Shown piece by piece: positions 9,461 through 18,294 of a DNA stretch of 64,000 nucleotides. The DNA lies in assembly GCF_015056685.1 (NCBI RefSeq), contig NZ_SVFW01000001.1, positions 124,001-188,000 on the forward strand. Direction: 5' to 3'. Made by a program: the position numbers and the translations under genes. The DNA is from Butyrivibrio sp. (GTDB lineage: Bacteria > Bacillota > Clostridia > Lachnospirales > Lachnospiraceae). The stretch's first letter is position 1. Each line of letters starts with the position of its first letter. Under the pieces are notes generated by a model. It was given only the letters and a program-made list of their open reading frames with translations, was not told the DNA's origin and did not search any database.

Positions 9461-10348
9461 TCATCTCTCCCCAATAAAATCAATCATAGTCGTAATAACA
9501 AATTCCTTACCAGCATCATCAAGTTCTGAATAGCTGTGTCCTGAATTAGGCAAAGAATAAAAGACTGCACTTCCTTCGCTTCGCTTATTATAGGCATCAA
9601 TCTGATTCTTTCCGCCCTCATATGCAAAGTCCTGCTCGCCATTAAATAATATTACATCCCCGGTATATCCTTTTATCTTTTCGAATGGTTCATCGGAATC
9701 ATTTTCGGGAATGTATGTTTCATCATCCTCTTCTCGCGCCATCATTTGCTCATTTATTCCAGTTGACAAAAGAATCAGTCCTGCTATTTCATTATGACTT
9801 GCAGCAACAAATGAAGATGTTACTCCTCCGTAGCTTTCGCCAAATAAAAAAATCCTATCGGTGTCTACATAATCCAATGTTTTCACCTTGGCAAGTACAG
9901 TTTCAAGATCAGTCATTCTTGATGTGTAATGAGCTGGAAACAGCTTACTTCCCTCGCTTTTTGCCCCGCTTTTATTTCCACCACAACATTCAAAAGAAAA
10001 AGCAGCTATCTTTTCCTTCGCAAGTCTTGAATATATGGCATAAAAATTTGTAGCATAACCACTTTGACCATGTGTATATATAACAACCGGTACTTTTTCA
10101 CCATCAGCAATTCCAGTTGGTTTCGTTTCAACTGAATAGATGTGTCGTCCTGTCACACTATTTTCCAAGTAATATTCAGTAGATTCAAAATCATCATTCT
10201 TCTCAAGACTTCGCCCCTCTGTAAACCAAGGAGAATTTGCTTTTGCTGCCTTTGAATTATCTGTTGATGCTGTGTTACCACAAGCCATACTGTTAAACGA
10301 AATGAATACTATAACTAAAAATAGGACTACCCAATTTCCTTTTTTCAT
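9461..10348 (-). CDS. Alpha/beta-hydrolase lipoprotein
   Basis: 295 residues. The N-terminal signal ends in NSMACG, a plausible lipobox. The nucleophile elbow is GESYGG near residue 172, the HGQSG loop near 92 is the oxyanion region, and the likely catalytic acid and His are in EQDFAYEG (about 239) and SGHSY (about 275). It resembles the prolyl-oligopeptidase/dienelactone-hydrolase group and the lipoprotein encoded at 14132-15004. Its stop codon overlaps the start region of the downstream esterase gene. It probably acts outside the membrane as an esterase; the substrate is unknown. Confidence 0.82.
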   Translation of the reverse strand: MKKGNWVVLFLVIVFISFNSMACGNTASTDNSKAAKANSPWFTEGRSLEKNDDFESTEYYLENSVTGRHIYSVETKPTGIADGEKVPVVIYTHGQSGYATNFYAIYSRLAKEKIAAFSFECCGGNKSGAKSEGSKLFPAHYTSRMTDLETVLAKVKTLDYVDTDRIFLFGESYGGVTSSFVAASHNEIAGLILLSTGINEQMMAREEDDETYIPENDSDEPFEKIKGYTGDVILFNGEQDFAYEGGKNQIDAYNKRSEGSAVFYSLPNSGHSYSELDDAGKEFVITTMIDFIGER

Positions 10349-10371
10349 CTTTTCACCCCAATATTTAAACT

Positions 10372-10404
10372 AAAAGTCCCAAAAATTATATTTTTGAGAC
10401 TTTT
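10372..10404 (-). terminator. Rho-independent terminator after the GH3 gene
   Basis: AAAAGTCCCAAAAA and TTTTTGAGACTTTT pair with one mismatch around TTATA. It follows the GH3 stop codon at 10418 and precedes the start of the next hydrolase gene, so the hydrolase-esterase pair probably has its own promoter. Confidence 0.7.
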
Positions 10405-10417
10405 AATTCATATTATA

Positions 10418-13375
10418 TTATTTATTCTTTTTAATACTGTGAACAAGCATGAATATACTAAATGCTGCAAGGATTCCAAATACAACATCGAGAACAATTA
10501 TAAGTATCTGCCACCATGTGACAACTTCTACAACCTGCATATTTGCAGAAACACCGTTCATTGCATTTGAATTGGCTGTCGTATAAAGGATGTGCTTAGT
10601 AGCTTCCTTCATTGCTGCAACAACTGTAGGATCATCCTTGTATTCGACAAGCTTCTGTGTCCACTTTGCGCCATCGTTGCAATCCCAGCCATCTCCACCT
10701 GCCATAAGACCATTTAATACATCCATGTAATTGTTGTTGTTTGAGAAGTCAGTCAGCACAAATCCGGGCATTCCCCACTCTCCGCGAAGAATTCCTGTAA
10801 TGAGACCATAATCTCCACCAGCCCAAACGCAACCAAGTCTGTTAAAGCCTGTCATGACACAATAAGCAGATGCTTCAACTACAGGGTACTCAAAGGCCTG
10901 AAGATAAAGCTCTCTGGCTGCCTGCTCATTTGTCCATACACAGATACCATCTCTGGCTGTTTCCTGGTCATTGAGTGCAAAATGCTTCAAATAAACATAT
11001 ACACCTTTACTCTGAATACCAGAAACTTCAGCAGCACATATCTTACCTGAAATAAATGGATCCTCAGAATAATATTCAAAGTTTCTGCCACTGTATGGTG
11101 TTCTATGAATATTTACACCAGGACCATAAATTCCTGAATATGCCTTGCCATTTGCCAGCAAACAGTCGTTACCCATGCTGCGGCCAACAGCTGTTGCTAC
11201 TTCAGCATCAAATGATGCAGCCATAAGATCTTCAGAAGTATAACTTGTAGAAGATCCACCGCCTGTAAGTGTAGCCGTAATACCCTGTGGACCATTCTCA
11301 TCCTTTGTAGCAGGCTTTGATACTGAAGCTACAGGAGCTGTAGAATGATATGTCTGGCCAATAAGCTTTGCCATTTCGTTAAAAGAAATCTGATCAACAA
11401 GATCATCCCATGTGTAAGTCTTGCCATCAATTTCAATGCTTCCATCAATTGGAACACCTACAAACTGGGCAAGATTAAGATTTCCTTCCTTACCAACAAC
11501 AGGCATTTCACCATCAGTATTCTTTGTATAAACTTCGTTCATCTGTGCAACCATGTCATCAGATGCAGACATCTTGTAAGCTGCCTCATAGCTATCATTT
11601 GTAATGTTAGCAACAGGCATTGTTCCTTCCCAGTCAGATCTTGTCAGATAAACGATACCATCACCATTATCGCCTTCCCTTCTATTGAGGTCTGCATGGT
11701 CTAACTGGTTCTGAATCTCGTTTCCTGTTATAGCTGTAGCAAAAACAGTGTTATCCTGAATGGGAACATTGTACTGGCAAACCATATCTCTATTACCATC
11801 AGAAGTCATGCCATTTTCTACTGTATAGTCTTTTGCTGCCAGAATATTATTTAACGCTTCATGTGAACCATTTGCTGACGTGAAATAGTAATCACCAGCA
11901 TCTAAAATATAGGTTCCTGCTGTATTTGCATCATAAGCTCTAAGTTCAGTCTTCGGAACTGTTATTTCTGCAACAGCACTTCCACCTGCAGGTACATCTA
12001 CCTTTGTAAATCCAACAAGCTCAACAGAAGCCTTCTCTACACCATTTAACCTATCATAATCGGTGTATGGTGACTGCATATAGATCTGTACAGCTTCTCT
12101 TCCGTCAACATTTGAGCTATTGCTTACATTAACAGTAAATTTCAAATTATCGCCATCTTCTTCCATTGCGATGCTCTCATAGGAGATATCGCTATAACTA
12201 AGACCGTAACCAAAAGGATATGCAACTGTAGATGCATAATCATATTCACCAACATTTTCAGTTCCCATTACTACATCTTCATAACGGGTCTCATAGTAAC
12301 GGTAACCCACATAGATGCCTTCCTGATATGCAACGTAATATTCATTATTACCTTCAGAAAAAGACAAACCTTTTGACTTGGAATTTGTATAAGATGTTGC
12401 ATGAGCATTCTGAAGCGCAGGTGAAGTGAGGTTATCATAGCAATAGGTATCTACCAGTTTACCTGATGGATTAACTGTACCATTCAAAAGTTCACCAACT
12501 GCACTGATTCCCTGACCTACTTCTCCAATCCACATACAGGCATCAATTCCATAATCAACTCCGCATATATCAGGATTGAGAAAATCAAGCTCAATCGCAT
12601 TTGCAGCGTTCAAAAGAACTACAATCTTCTTTAAAGATCCGTTTGCCTTAAGCTCTGAAAGTTTAGCTAAAAGATCTTTTTCATCCTTGGAAAGCTGCAG
12701 GATATTACCATCAGCATCTCCTGCTCCATACCATGGAAGATCGGCTCCTTCGCCGCACACTCTTGAAAAAACAACTACAGCTGCATCACCATAGCTTTTA
12801 ATTGAATCCCATTCATTACTTGAATATTTGCTGACAGGTACTTCATTAACCTTGAACTCGCTATTTTCAAAAATATAGTTATTCAAACTTCCTGAAGCAA
12901 GAATTCTGCCATATTCCTTACCAGCGCCTTCTGTATAAAAAGACCACATGGTTGGATTAACTTCAAATCCATCTTTTTCAAGTGCATCCTTAAGGCTGTC
13001 AACACCGTCAGTGTTCATTCCTCCTGAACCGGTACCACCGTAAACAAATTTAGATGAATTGATACTAGCCAGTGTGATCTTGTCACCTGATTTAAGAGGA
13101 AGGGCATTATCTTTATTCATAAGTAGAACTGCGCCATTTGCAACAACGCTTTCTACCACCTTCTGTCCTTCGTCAACCTGCTGATCACTTGTGTAATCAG
13201 GCTCAAAATATGTAATTCCTTCGTCACCTATGACTTTAGACCCTTCTACTCCCAGGACCATATTTATGATCTGGGAGTAGTTGTTGGCAATGGGGCCACC
13301 AATCAATGTGATAAGGAAGAAAAGCGTAAAAACAATACTAAGGACTACCCAAAGTACATTCTTTTTCTTCTTCAA
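10418..13375 (-). CDS. GH3 beta-glucosidase with reversed domain order, membrane-anchored at both ends
   Basis: 985 residues. Unlike standard GH3 enzymes, the (alpha/beta)6 C-domain comes first (about 65-330; NGAVLLMNKDNALPL). A fibronectin-III-like part follows (about 400-510), and the catalytic TIM barrel comes last (about 620-930). The barrel shows GPGVNIHRTPYSGRNFEYYSEDP, seen as several short blocks, then KHFALNDQE and VLTDFSNNN, whose Asp is the expected nucleophile. Reversed order is known for beta-glucosidases of Butyrivibrio fibrisolvens and Ruminococcus albus. One hydrophobic helix lies at each end (about 7-30 and 945-975), so the enzyme would sit as an arch on the outer membrane face. 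It is transcribed 13 bases after the lipoprotein gene at 13389-13988. Confidence 0.92.
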   Translation of the reverse strand: MKKKKNVLWVVLSIVFTLFFLITLIGGPIANNYSQIINMVLGVEGSKVIGDEGITYFEPDYTSDQQVDEGQKVVESVVANGAVLLMNKDNALPLKSGDKITLASINSSKFVYGGTGSGGMNTDGVDSLKDALEKDGFEVNPTMWSFYTEGAGKEYGRILASGSLNNYIFENSEFKVNEVPVSKYSSNEWDSIKSYGDAAVVVFSRVCGEGADLPWYGAGDADGNILQLSKDEKDLLAKLSELKANGSLKKIVVLLNAANAIELDFLNPDICGVDYGIDACMWIGEVGQGISAVGELLNGTVNPSGKLVDTYCYDNLTSPALQNAHATSYTNSKSKGLSFSEGNNEYYVAYQEGIYVGYRYYETRYEDVVMGTENVGEYDYASTVAYPFGYGLSYSDISYESIAMEEDGDNLKFTVNVSNSSNVDGREAVQIYMQSPYTDYDRLNGVEKASVELVGFTKVDVPAGGSAVAEITVPKTELRAYDANTAGTYILDAGDYYFTSANGSHEALNNILAAKDYTVENGMTSDGNRDMVCQYNVPIQDNTVFATAITGNEIQNQLDHADLNRREGDNGDGIVYLTRSDWEGTMPVANITNDSYEAAYKMSASDDMVAQMNEVYTKNTDGEMPVVGKEGNLNLAQFVGVPIDGSIEIDGKTYTWDDLVDQISFNEMAKLIGQTYHSTAPVASVSKPATKDENGPQGITATLTGGGSSTSYTSEDLMAASFDAEVATAVGRSMGNDCLLANGKAYSGIYGPGVNIHRTPYSGRNFEYYSEDPFISGKICAAEVSGIQSKGVYVYLKHFALNDQETARDGICVWTNEQAARELYLQAFEYPVVEASAYCVMTGFNRLGCVWAGGDYGLITGILRGEWGMPGFVLTDFSNNNNYMDVLNGLMAGGDGWDCNDGAKWTQKLVEYKDDPTVVAAMKEATKHILYTTANSNAMNGVSANMQVVEVVTWWQILIIVLDVVFGILAAFSIFMLVHSIKKNK

Positions 13376-13388
13376 AATAAATCCTCCA

Positions 13389-13988
13389 TCAAGCCTCTGT
13401 TATGAGCTTAATCTCTGGCATTGTGATAATTCTGTATCCAAGACTTACATCTTCAGGATCAAGTGAAGGATCCTCAACTGTGATAGTAAGTGTCTCAGCA
13501 TACTTTGAAAGGAATGCTTTTCCATCCATAGCACCATTCTCAGGATCAGCGATTTCCTTCATGTCGTCTGTCCAGTTTGCTGTATCAAGAACACAGTGAC
13601 CAGCAATATTGCTTCTACCGTATCCTTTTTCATGCTGCTCGAAATAAATTCTGTCAGCAGGCTGAAGTGTATAGTCTACATGAGTTGCCCAACCATCTGC
13701 TGAAGCTGCTGATGTGCACTTACCTGTATAAACAACTGTTCTAAGTCCCTTAACTCCAGGATCTGTTGTTCCAAAAATGTGCTCCTGATATGTGAGCTCA
13801 TATGTGTTGTCGCTGTTAACCTTAAGAGTTACTACATCACTGCTGTACCAGCCGATAGCATCGATGTAAAAAGAGTTGCCGCAAGTAAATGCCTTGCTAA
13901 GAGAAGCTGAGCTTCCACACGCTGTAAGACTTGCACAAGTCATTACAAGAGCCATAAGAACTGCTAAAAACTTTGAAACTTTCTTCAT
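13389..13988 (-). CDS. Small lipoprotein of unknown function, upstream of GH3
   Basis: 199 residues with a signal peptide ending in SLTACG, a good lipobox. The mature part is about 175 residues and is rich in beta-type sequence; a GYGRSN segment lies near 123 and conserved-looking aromatic residues are scattered through it. I recognise no enzyme motif. It is encoded directly before the permuted GH3 gene (13-base gap), so a role in binding or presenting the same sugar substrate is a reasonable inference, not a demonstrated one. Confidence 0.75.
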   Translation of the reverse strand: MKKVSKFLAVLMALVMTCASLTACGSSASLSKAFTCGNSFYIDAIGWYSSDVVTLKVNSDNTYELTYQEHIFGTTDPGVKGLRTVVYTGKCTSAASADGWATHVDYTLQPADRIYFEQHEKGYGRSNIAGHCVLDTANWTDDMKEIADPENGAMDGKAFLSKYAETLTITVEDPSLDPEDVSLGYRIITMPEIKLITEA

Positions 13989-14131
13989 TTTTGATTTCCT
14001 CCAAAAATTATATGTTTTTTACTTTTCACAATTTAACATCTACAAATTTTCATTTACATACGTACATCAAAAATGGTATTTCTCACATCATAATTTGCTG
14101 TACAAAAAAATCATTGACCTTTTTCTATTTA

Positions 14132-15004
14132 TCAATCCAAATGAGCATCCAAAAACTCAAGAGTATACTCTGTTGCTTTTTTTGCAGTTTTTGCCTGGAA
14201 ACCATGCTCGGCGTACTCAATCACTTTAAGTTCAGCATGATCGTATACTTCAACAGCCTTTTCTGAATAACTAAGATCAACTACCTGATCCTTGTCTCCA
14301 TGACAGATAAGAACATCACCGTGATATTTGGATATTTCTTCATAGGCATCGAGATTAAATACATCCTCTGTATACTTTCTTCCGATTGTCATACCCATAA
14401 TTTCTTCTTCATCGGGAACTTCGTCCAAAGAACTGTAAAGAGATCTGCGTCCTTCAGGAATTGAAAGTGCAGGGAAATATAAAACAAGTGCTTTTACCTG
14501 TTCTGATCTCTTTGCTGCAGTAAGAGCCGCAACGAATCCACCCTGGCTCTGTCCCATCAAAAAGAAATTTGAAGAATCAACATAGTCAAGCTCTAAAAGC
14601 TGATCCATAACATCTGATAAATTCTGAACTTCCGTAAGTACACTCATATCAAGACTTGAACCTTCAGATCTTGATCCAATACTTCCACCGCAAAAATCAA
14701 ATGCGTAGCAAAGGTAACCCTTTTTAGCCCATGACTTTCCATAACCGTCAAGCATATCAGCATTTGTGTTGTAACCATGACACAAAACCACTGTGGGATG
14801 CTTTTCCTTACCATCCTCAGGCTTGTACATCATGCCATAAATCTTCTTTCCATCACTTGTAAGGTCAAATTCTTCAGCAGTGACTGAAATGGACTCACTT
14901 GATGCAGTCGCAGATTCACTAACTGGTGCCGCATTCTTTCCGCAGCCTGCTAAAATCGTTGTTCCCAACAATATAGCCATAGCTATTGCCCCTAACTTTT
15001 TCAT
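14132..15004 (-). CDS. Alpha/beta-hydrolase lipoprotein (esterase/peptidase-like)
   Basis: 290 residues from the ATG at 15002-15004, chosen for GGAGG eight bases before it. The lipobox is ILAGCG near residue 20. The hydrolase signature is complete: VLCHGYN (oxyanion loop, about 78), GQSQGGF (nucleophile Ser, about 152), HGDKDQVVD (acid, about 240) and EHGFQ (His, about 270). It is a paralogue in type of the hydrolase at 9461-10348. It sits alone between two terminators or promoter regions, so it is probably a single-gene unit. An extracellular carboxylesterase acting on plant-polymer side groups is a guess from context. Confidence 0.85.
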   Translation of the reverse strand: MKKLGAIAMAILLGTTILAGCGKNAAPVSESATASSESISVTAEEFDLTSDGKKIYGMMYKPEDGKEKHPTVVLCHGYNTNADMLDGYGKSWAKKGYLCYAFDFCGGSIGSRSEGSSLDMSVLTEVQNLSDVMDQLLELDYVDSSNFFLMGQSQGGFVAALTAAKRSEQVKALVLYFPALSIPEGRRSLYSSLDEVPDEEEIMGMTIGRKYTEDVFNLDAYEEISKYHGDVLICHGDKDQVVDLSYSEKAVEVYDHAELKVIEYAEHGFQAKTAKKATEYTLEFLDAHLD

Positions 15005-15040
15005 AAAGAATACCTCCAAAATTTTTTCTTAAAAAATAAC

Positions 15041-15072
15041 AAAAAATGCGGCCCGTCTAAAGACGAACCGCA
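15041..15072 (-). terminator. Strong terminator of the nnr-alr-LytTR-kinase unit
   Basis: On the minus strand the arms TGCGGTTCGTC and GACGGGCCGCA pair fully if two G-U pairs are allowed, with loop TTTA, followed by six T. It directly follows the kinase stop codon at 15113. Confidence 0.88.
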
Positions 15073-15112
15073 CAATCAGTACATTCTACATCATAATTTT
15101 CAATTAAAAAAA

Positions 15113-16402
15113 CTAAAGCATGATAATATCCAGATTAAAGACTTTCCCTTCTGCTTTCACAGCGATAGTTCCATCATACTTTTTAACTATTCGCTCCATA
15201 CTCTTCATTCCAAATCCATGATATCTCGGATCTCTCTGGCTCTTAGGAATACCATTTTCCATAACAACATTTCCATGAAAGGAATTCTCGATATGGATCG
15301 TAGTAGTACCACCGCCGCTTGAAACAGTGAGCATAATAAATCTTTCATCTTCCGGAAGTTTCTTGGTAGCATGAATAGCGTTGTTGAAGGCATTGCCAAA
15401 AAGGCTGTAGATATCAACATCATCCATAAATGAAAGCTCTGCTCCATTTACAAGGGTTGTAAGCTCAATATTTTCCCTGCTACATAATTCTTTCTTTTCA
15501 GCTATTACCACATCAAGAATATGATTTCCGGTACTCACAAATTCCTCATACTCTTCAATTTTCTTTTTTAAAGCTCGCAGCTGATCTTTAGGAAGTTCAA
15601 GCTCGTAACCATCAAGAATCCCCTTAAGATCATGGTACTTTTCATTTACCAGTTCAATGCTCTCTTTGCTTCGCTTCATCTGGTCATACTGCTGATGCAT
15701 AAGCTCTTTCATGGTATCAACACCATTCCTGAGCTCAACTCTTTCCATAACACCGAACTGAAGAAGCAGGATAAAGAAATCACAAAGGATCTGATAAATA
15801 GCCTCTGCACCTATCGCAAGCAAATTTCTGTCATAATTATCTTGCGAAAGTCTTGCCATTCCAATACAAAAAACTAAAGCAATTGCTGAGAATACAGCTT
15901 TTTCTTTATTATGAAAAATGCTCTCTCTTTTTCTGGTAAAGGGCCTGAACATAATAAACAAAAGAAGATATACCAGACCATAAATAAAAACATCGAGAAT
16001 TATAACGCCGTTTAGCACAGAGCTCATTTCACCAATCCCCGGAACGAGCTTTATAACAGTCTTTACAGTCCCGGATATATCTTGAGCTATATAACCCGAT
16101 GATGCTACAAAAAGCGCCGTGTAAAAATTCTCATCAAAAGCCAGATAACAGACAATTATTGTAACGAAAAACACCAAAAGTGATGCTACTGCCCTCGTAA
16201 TACCGCTTCTGAGCATATTTATGTCCAGTATGCCTGTATGTACAAATAATTCAATTAAACATATTCCAAAGATAGTTCCTATAATAAATCGAACAGCAAA
16301 ATTCTTTTTCTTGCTAAGATAACCTGCAAATGGCAAAACACCTATAACTGACTGGAAAAGAAGGATACTTGTCCTATGCTCCATATACCATATTGGCATC
16401 AT
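15113..16402 (-). CDS. GHKL-type sensor histidine kinase (AgrC-like)
   Basis: 429 residues. Six to seven hydrophobic helices fill residues 1-205. A coiled dimerisation helix follows, with the presumed phospho-acceptor in EKYHDLKG (about 252), then a HATPase_c_5 domain with the N-box FNNAIHATK (about 338) and the G-box GFGMKSMERI (about 397). This is the layout of peptide-sensing AgrC kinases. Its ATG overlaps the stop of the response-regulator gene by four bases, with GGAGG upstream, so the pair is coupled. No agrB or agrD gene is visible nearby, so the signal is unknown. Confidence 0.9.
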   Translation of the reverse strand: MMPIWYMEHRTSILLFQSVIGVLPFAGYLSKKKNFAVRFIIGTIFGICLIELFVHTGILDINMLRSGITRAVASLLVFFVTIIVCYLAFDENFYTALFVASSGYIAQDISGTVKTVIKLVPGIGEMSSVLNGVIILDVFIYGLVYLLLFIMFRPFTRKRESIFHNKEKAVFSAIALVFCIGMARLSQDNYDRNLLAIGAEAIYQILCDFFILLLQFGVMERVELRNGVDTMKELMHQQYDQMKRSKESIELVNEKYHDLKGILDGYELELPKDQLRALKKKIEEYEEFVSTGNHILDVVIAEKKELCSRENIELTTLVNGAELSFMDDVDIYSLFGNAFNNAIHATKKLPEDERFIMLTVSSGGGTTTIHIENSFHGNVVMENGIPKSQRDPRYHGFGMKSMERIVKKYDGTIAVKAEGKVFNLDIIML

Positions 16403-17112
16403 AACGTTCCTCCTTTGTACTGGGCAAAAGCCGCAAGAAACTCTTTTCTCTTGCCCCTGGATATAGGTATTGCCTCTCCGGCAACTATAACATCGTCCTT
16501 TCTTATTACCTCAACATATTTGAGATTCACAAGAAAACTGGCATTGCATCTTGCAAACTTAGCCTCTTTAAGGAGAAGCTCATATTTGCCAAGTGTTCCC
16601 CATTGTCGGACAGTCTCATGCCCCATATGAAAAAGAATGTCATGTCCTGAGCTTTCAACATAAGTAATACTGTCAGCACTAACGCGTCTTCCAGACTCTT
16701 TGTTTTTCAGCTCAATGAGGACTCCGGGATTCCTGTATGACAATGTCTTTAATGCTCTTGAAAGTTTTGCTGAAAAAGAAGCATACTGAAGTGGTTTTAA
16801 GATATAGTCAAAAGCATTGACCGAATACCCTTCAACCGCATATTGAGTGAGGTTTGTAACAAAGATGATCATGACTTTTTCATCACGAAGTCTTATCTTT
16901 TTTGCTACATCCATTCCAAGCATATCAGGCACTTTGATATCCAAAAACAGAATATCTGCATCCTGCTTATAAGAAGTCAAAAGATTGATTCCTCTATCGT
17001 ACGTATCAACACTATATTCAAATGATGGATTTTCTTTTCTGTATCTGGATAAGACTCCCAGCAGTTTATCAAGCTGACTTTGCTCATCCTCCAAAATAGT
17101 TATCTTGTACAA
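16399..17112 (-). CDS. LytTR-family response regulator (AgrA-like), TTG start
   Basis: 237 residues. The receiver domain (1-120) has the acidic pair EDE at 8-10, the phospho-acceptor Asp in LFLDIKVPD (about 57) and the KPLQ lysine near 107. A LytTR DNA-binding domain (about 135-235) follows, with ITYVESSGHDILFH and FLVNLKYV. The start codon is TTG at 17110-17112 with AAAGGG eleven bases upstream; no ATG is available near the expected N-terminus. A slow start codon and a long spacer suggest low expression. It partners with the overlapping AgrC-like kinase gene. Confidence 0.9.
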   Translation of the reverse strand: MYKITILEDEQSQLDKLLGVLSRYRKENPSFEYSVDTYDRGINLLTSYKQDADILFLDIKVPDMLGMDVAKKIRLRDEKVMIIFVTNLTQYAVEGYSVNAFDYILKPLQYASFSAKLSRALKTLSYRNPGVLIELKNKESGRRVSADSITYVESSGHDILFHMGHETVRQWGTLGKYELLLKEAKFARCNASFLVNLKYVEVIRKDDVIVAGEAIPISRGKRKEFLAAFAQYKGGTL

Positions 17113-17127
17113 ATCAAAATTTTCCCT

Positions 17128-18285
17128 TTAAACAAATACCCTTGGAACTCTTTTGTTTATATTGCAGGTAAGCTCGTAGTTAAATCTTCCGCTTATTTCT
17201 CCGAGCATTTCAGCAGTTATCTCATTTCCTGATTTTTCATCTTTTCCAATGAGAATAACCTCATCTCCCTCTTTAACATTGTCTATATGTGTTACATCAA
17301 CCATAAACTGATCCATACATACTCTGCCAATGATATTGGCTCTTTCGCCATGGATAAGAACATAGCCTTTGTTTGAAAGACTTCTTGGATAGCCATCACC
17401 ATATCCGACAGGAATCGTTGCTATCTTAGTCTCCCTTTCAGTCACATATGTTCCGCCATAGCTTACAGGGGTTCCTGCCGGTACAGTCTTTATCATAACT
17501 ATATGACTGATAAGTTCGAGGGTTGGCTTTAGATCTACTATATTCTTAGGAACATCCTCTGATGGCCACATTCCATACATTGTCACACCTGCACGCACCA
17601 TATCCATTGAACTTTCTGGAATAGATATTATGCTGGCACTATTTGCGCAGTGTCGTAACTTTATCTTAATTCCGCACTCAGCCTCAGCCCTGTCAACAAA
17701 GTCTTTAAATACAAGTTCTCTCTCTTTTGCATTTGTAAGATCTTTTTCATCGGCCCTTGCAAAATGTGTGAACACACCTTCAATATCCAGATTTTTAAGA
17801 GCAGCTACTTTCCTTATAAACTCTACCCCATCTTCATCCGGAGTAATTCCTATACGTGACATTCCTGTATCAACAGCTATATGAATCTCAGGCTTTTTAC
17901 TTATATCGCCTCTTTCAAGTAGCTTTTTGGCACAGGCATCAAGCTCTTTTGCCATATCTATTCTAAATACTGCAGGTCTTATACCTTCTATCAATAGCCT
18001 CTCATAAGCATATGAAAAAGTGTATCCTAAAATAAGAATAGGTTTTTTAATAGCATTATCTCTAAGTTCAAAAGCTTCCTCTGCTGTAGCTACAGCATAT
18101 CCCCAGATATAATCCTTGTTTTCCAGCTCCTGAGCTATTCTGACTGCGCCATGACCGTAGGCATCTGTCTTAACAACCGCCATTATTTTGGTTCCGGCAG
18201 GAATATTCTTTCTCATGCTCTCCAAATTATAATCAATTGCCTTTAAGTCAATCTTGGCATAAACTCTGGAAAATTCTTCTAACAT
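17128..18285 (-). CDS. alr: Alanine racemase
   Basis: 385 residues, the normal length. The PLP lysine is in MAVVKTDAYGHG (about 38), the signature of family alanine racemases. The second catalytic residue, Tyr, is in the MYGMWPSE region (about 270). The enzyme makes D-alanine for peptidoglycan in the cytoplasm. GAGGTGA stands before the ATG. It lies 9 bases after the nnr stop and 15 bases before the LytTR regulator, so cell-wall precursor supply and this regulator pair share a transcript. Confidence 0.97.
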   Translation of the reverse strand: MLEEFSRVYAKIDLKAIDYNLESMRKNIPAGTKIMAVVKTDAYGHGAVRIAQELENKDYIWGYAVATAEEAFELRDNAIKKPILILGYTFSYAYERLLIEGIRPAVFRIDMAKELDACAKKLLERGDISKKPEIHIAVDTGMSRIGITPDEDGVEFIRKVAALKNLDIEGVFTHFARADEKDLTNAKERELVFKDFVDRAEAECGIKIKLRHCANSASIISIPESSMDMVRAGVTMYGMWPSEDVPKNIVDLKPTLELISHIVMIKTVPAGTPVSYGGTYVTERETKIATIPVGYGDGYPRSLSNKGYVLIHGERANIIGRVCMDQFMVDVTHIDNVKEGDEVILIGKDEKSGNEITAEMLGEISGRFNYELTCNINKRVPRVFV

Positions 18286-18294
18286 TTCTAAACT

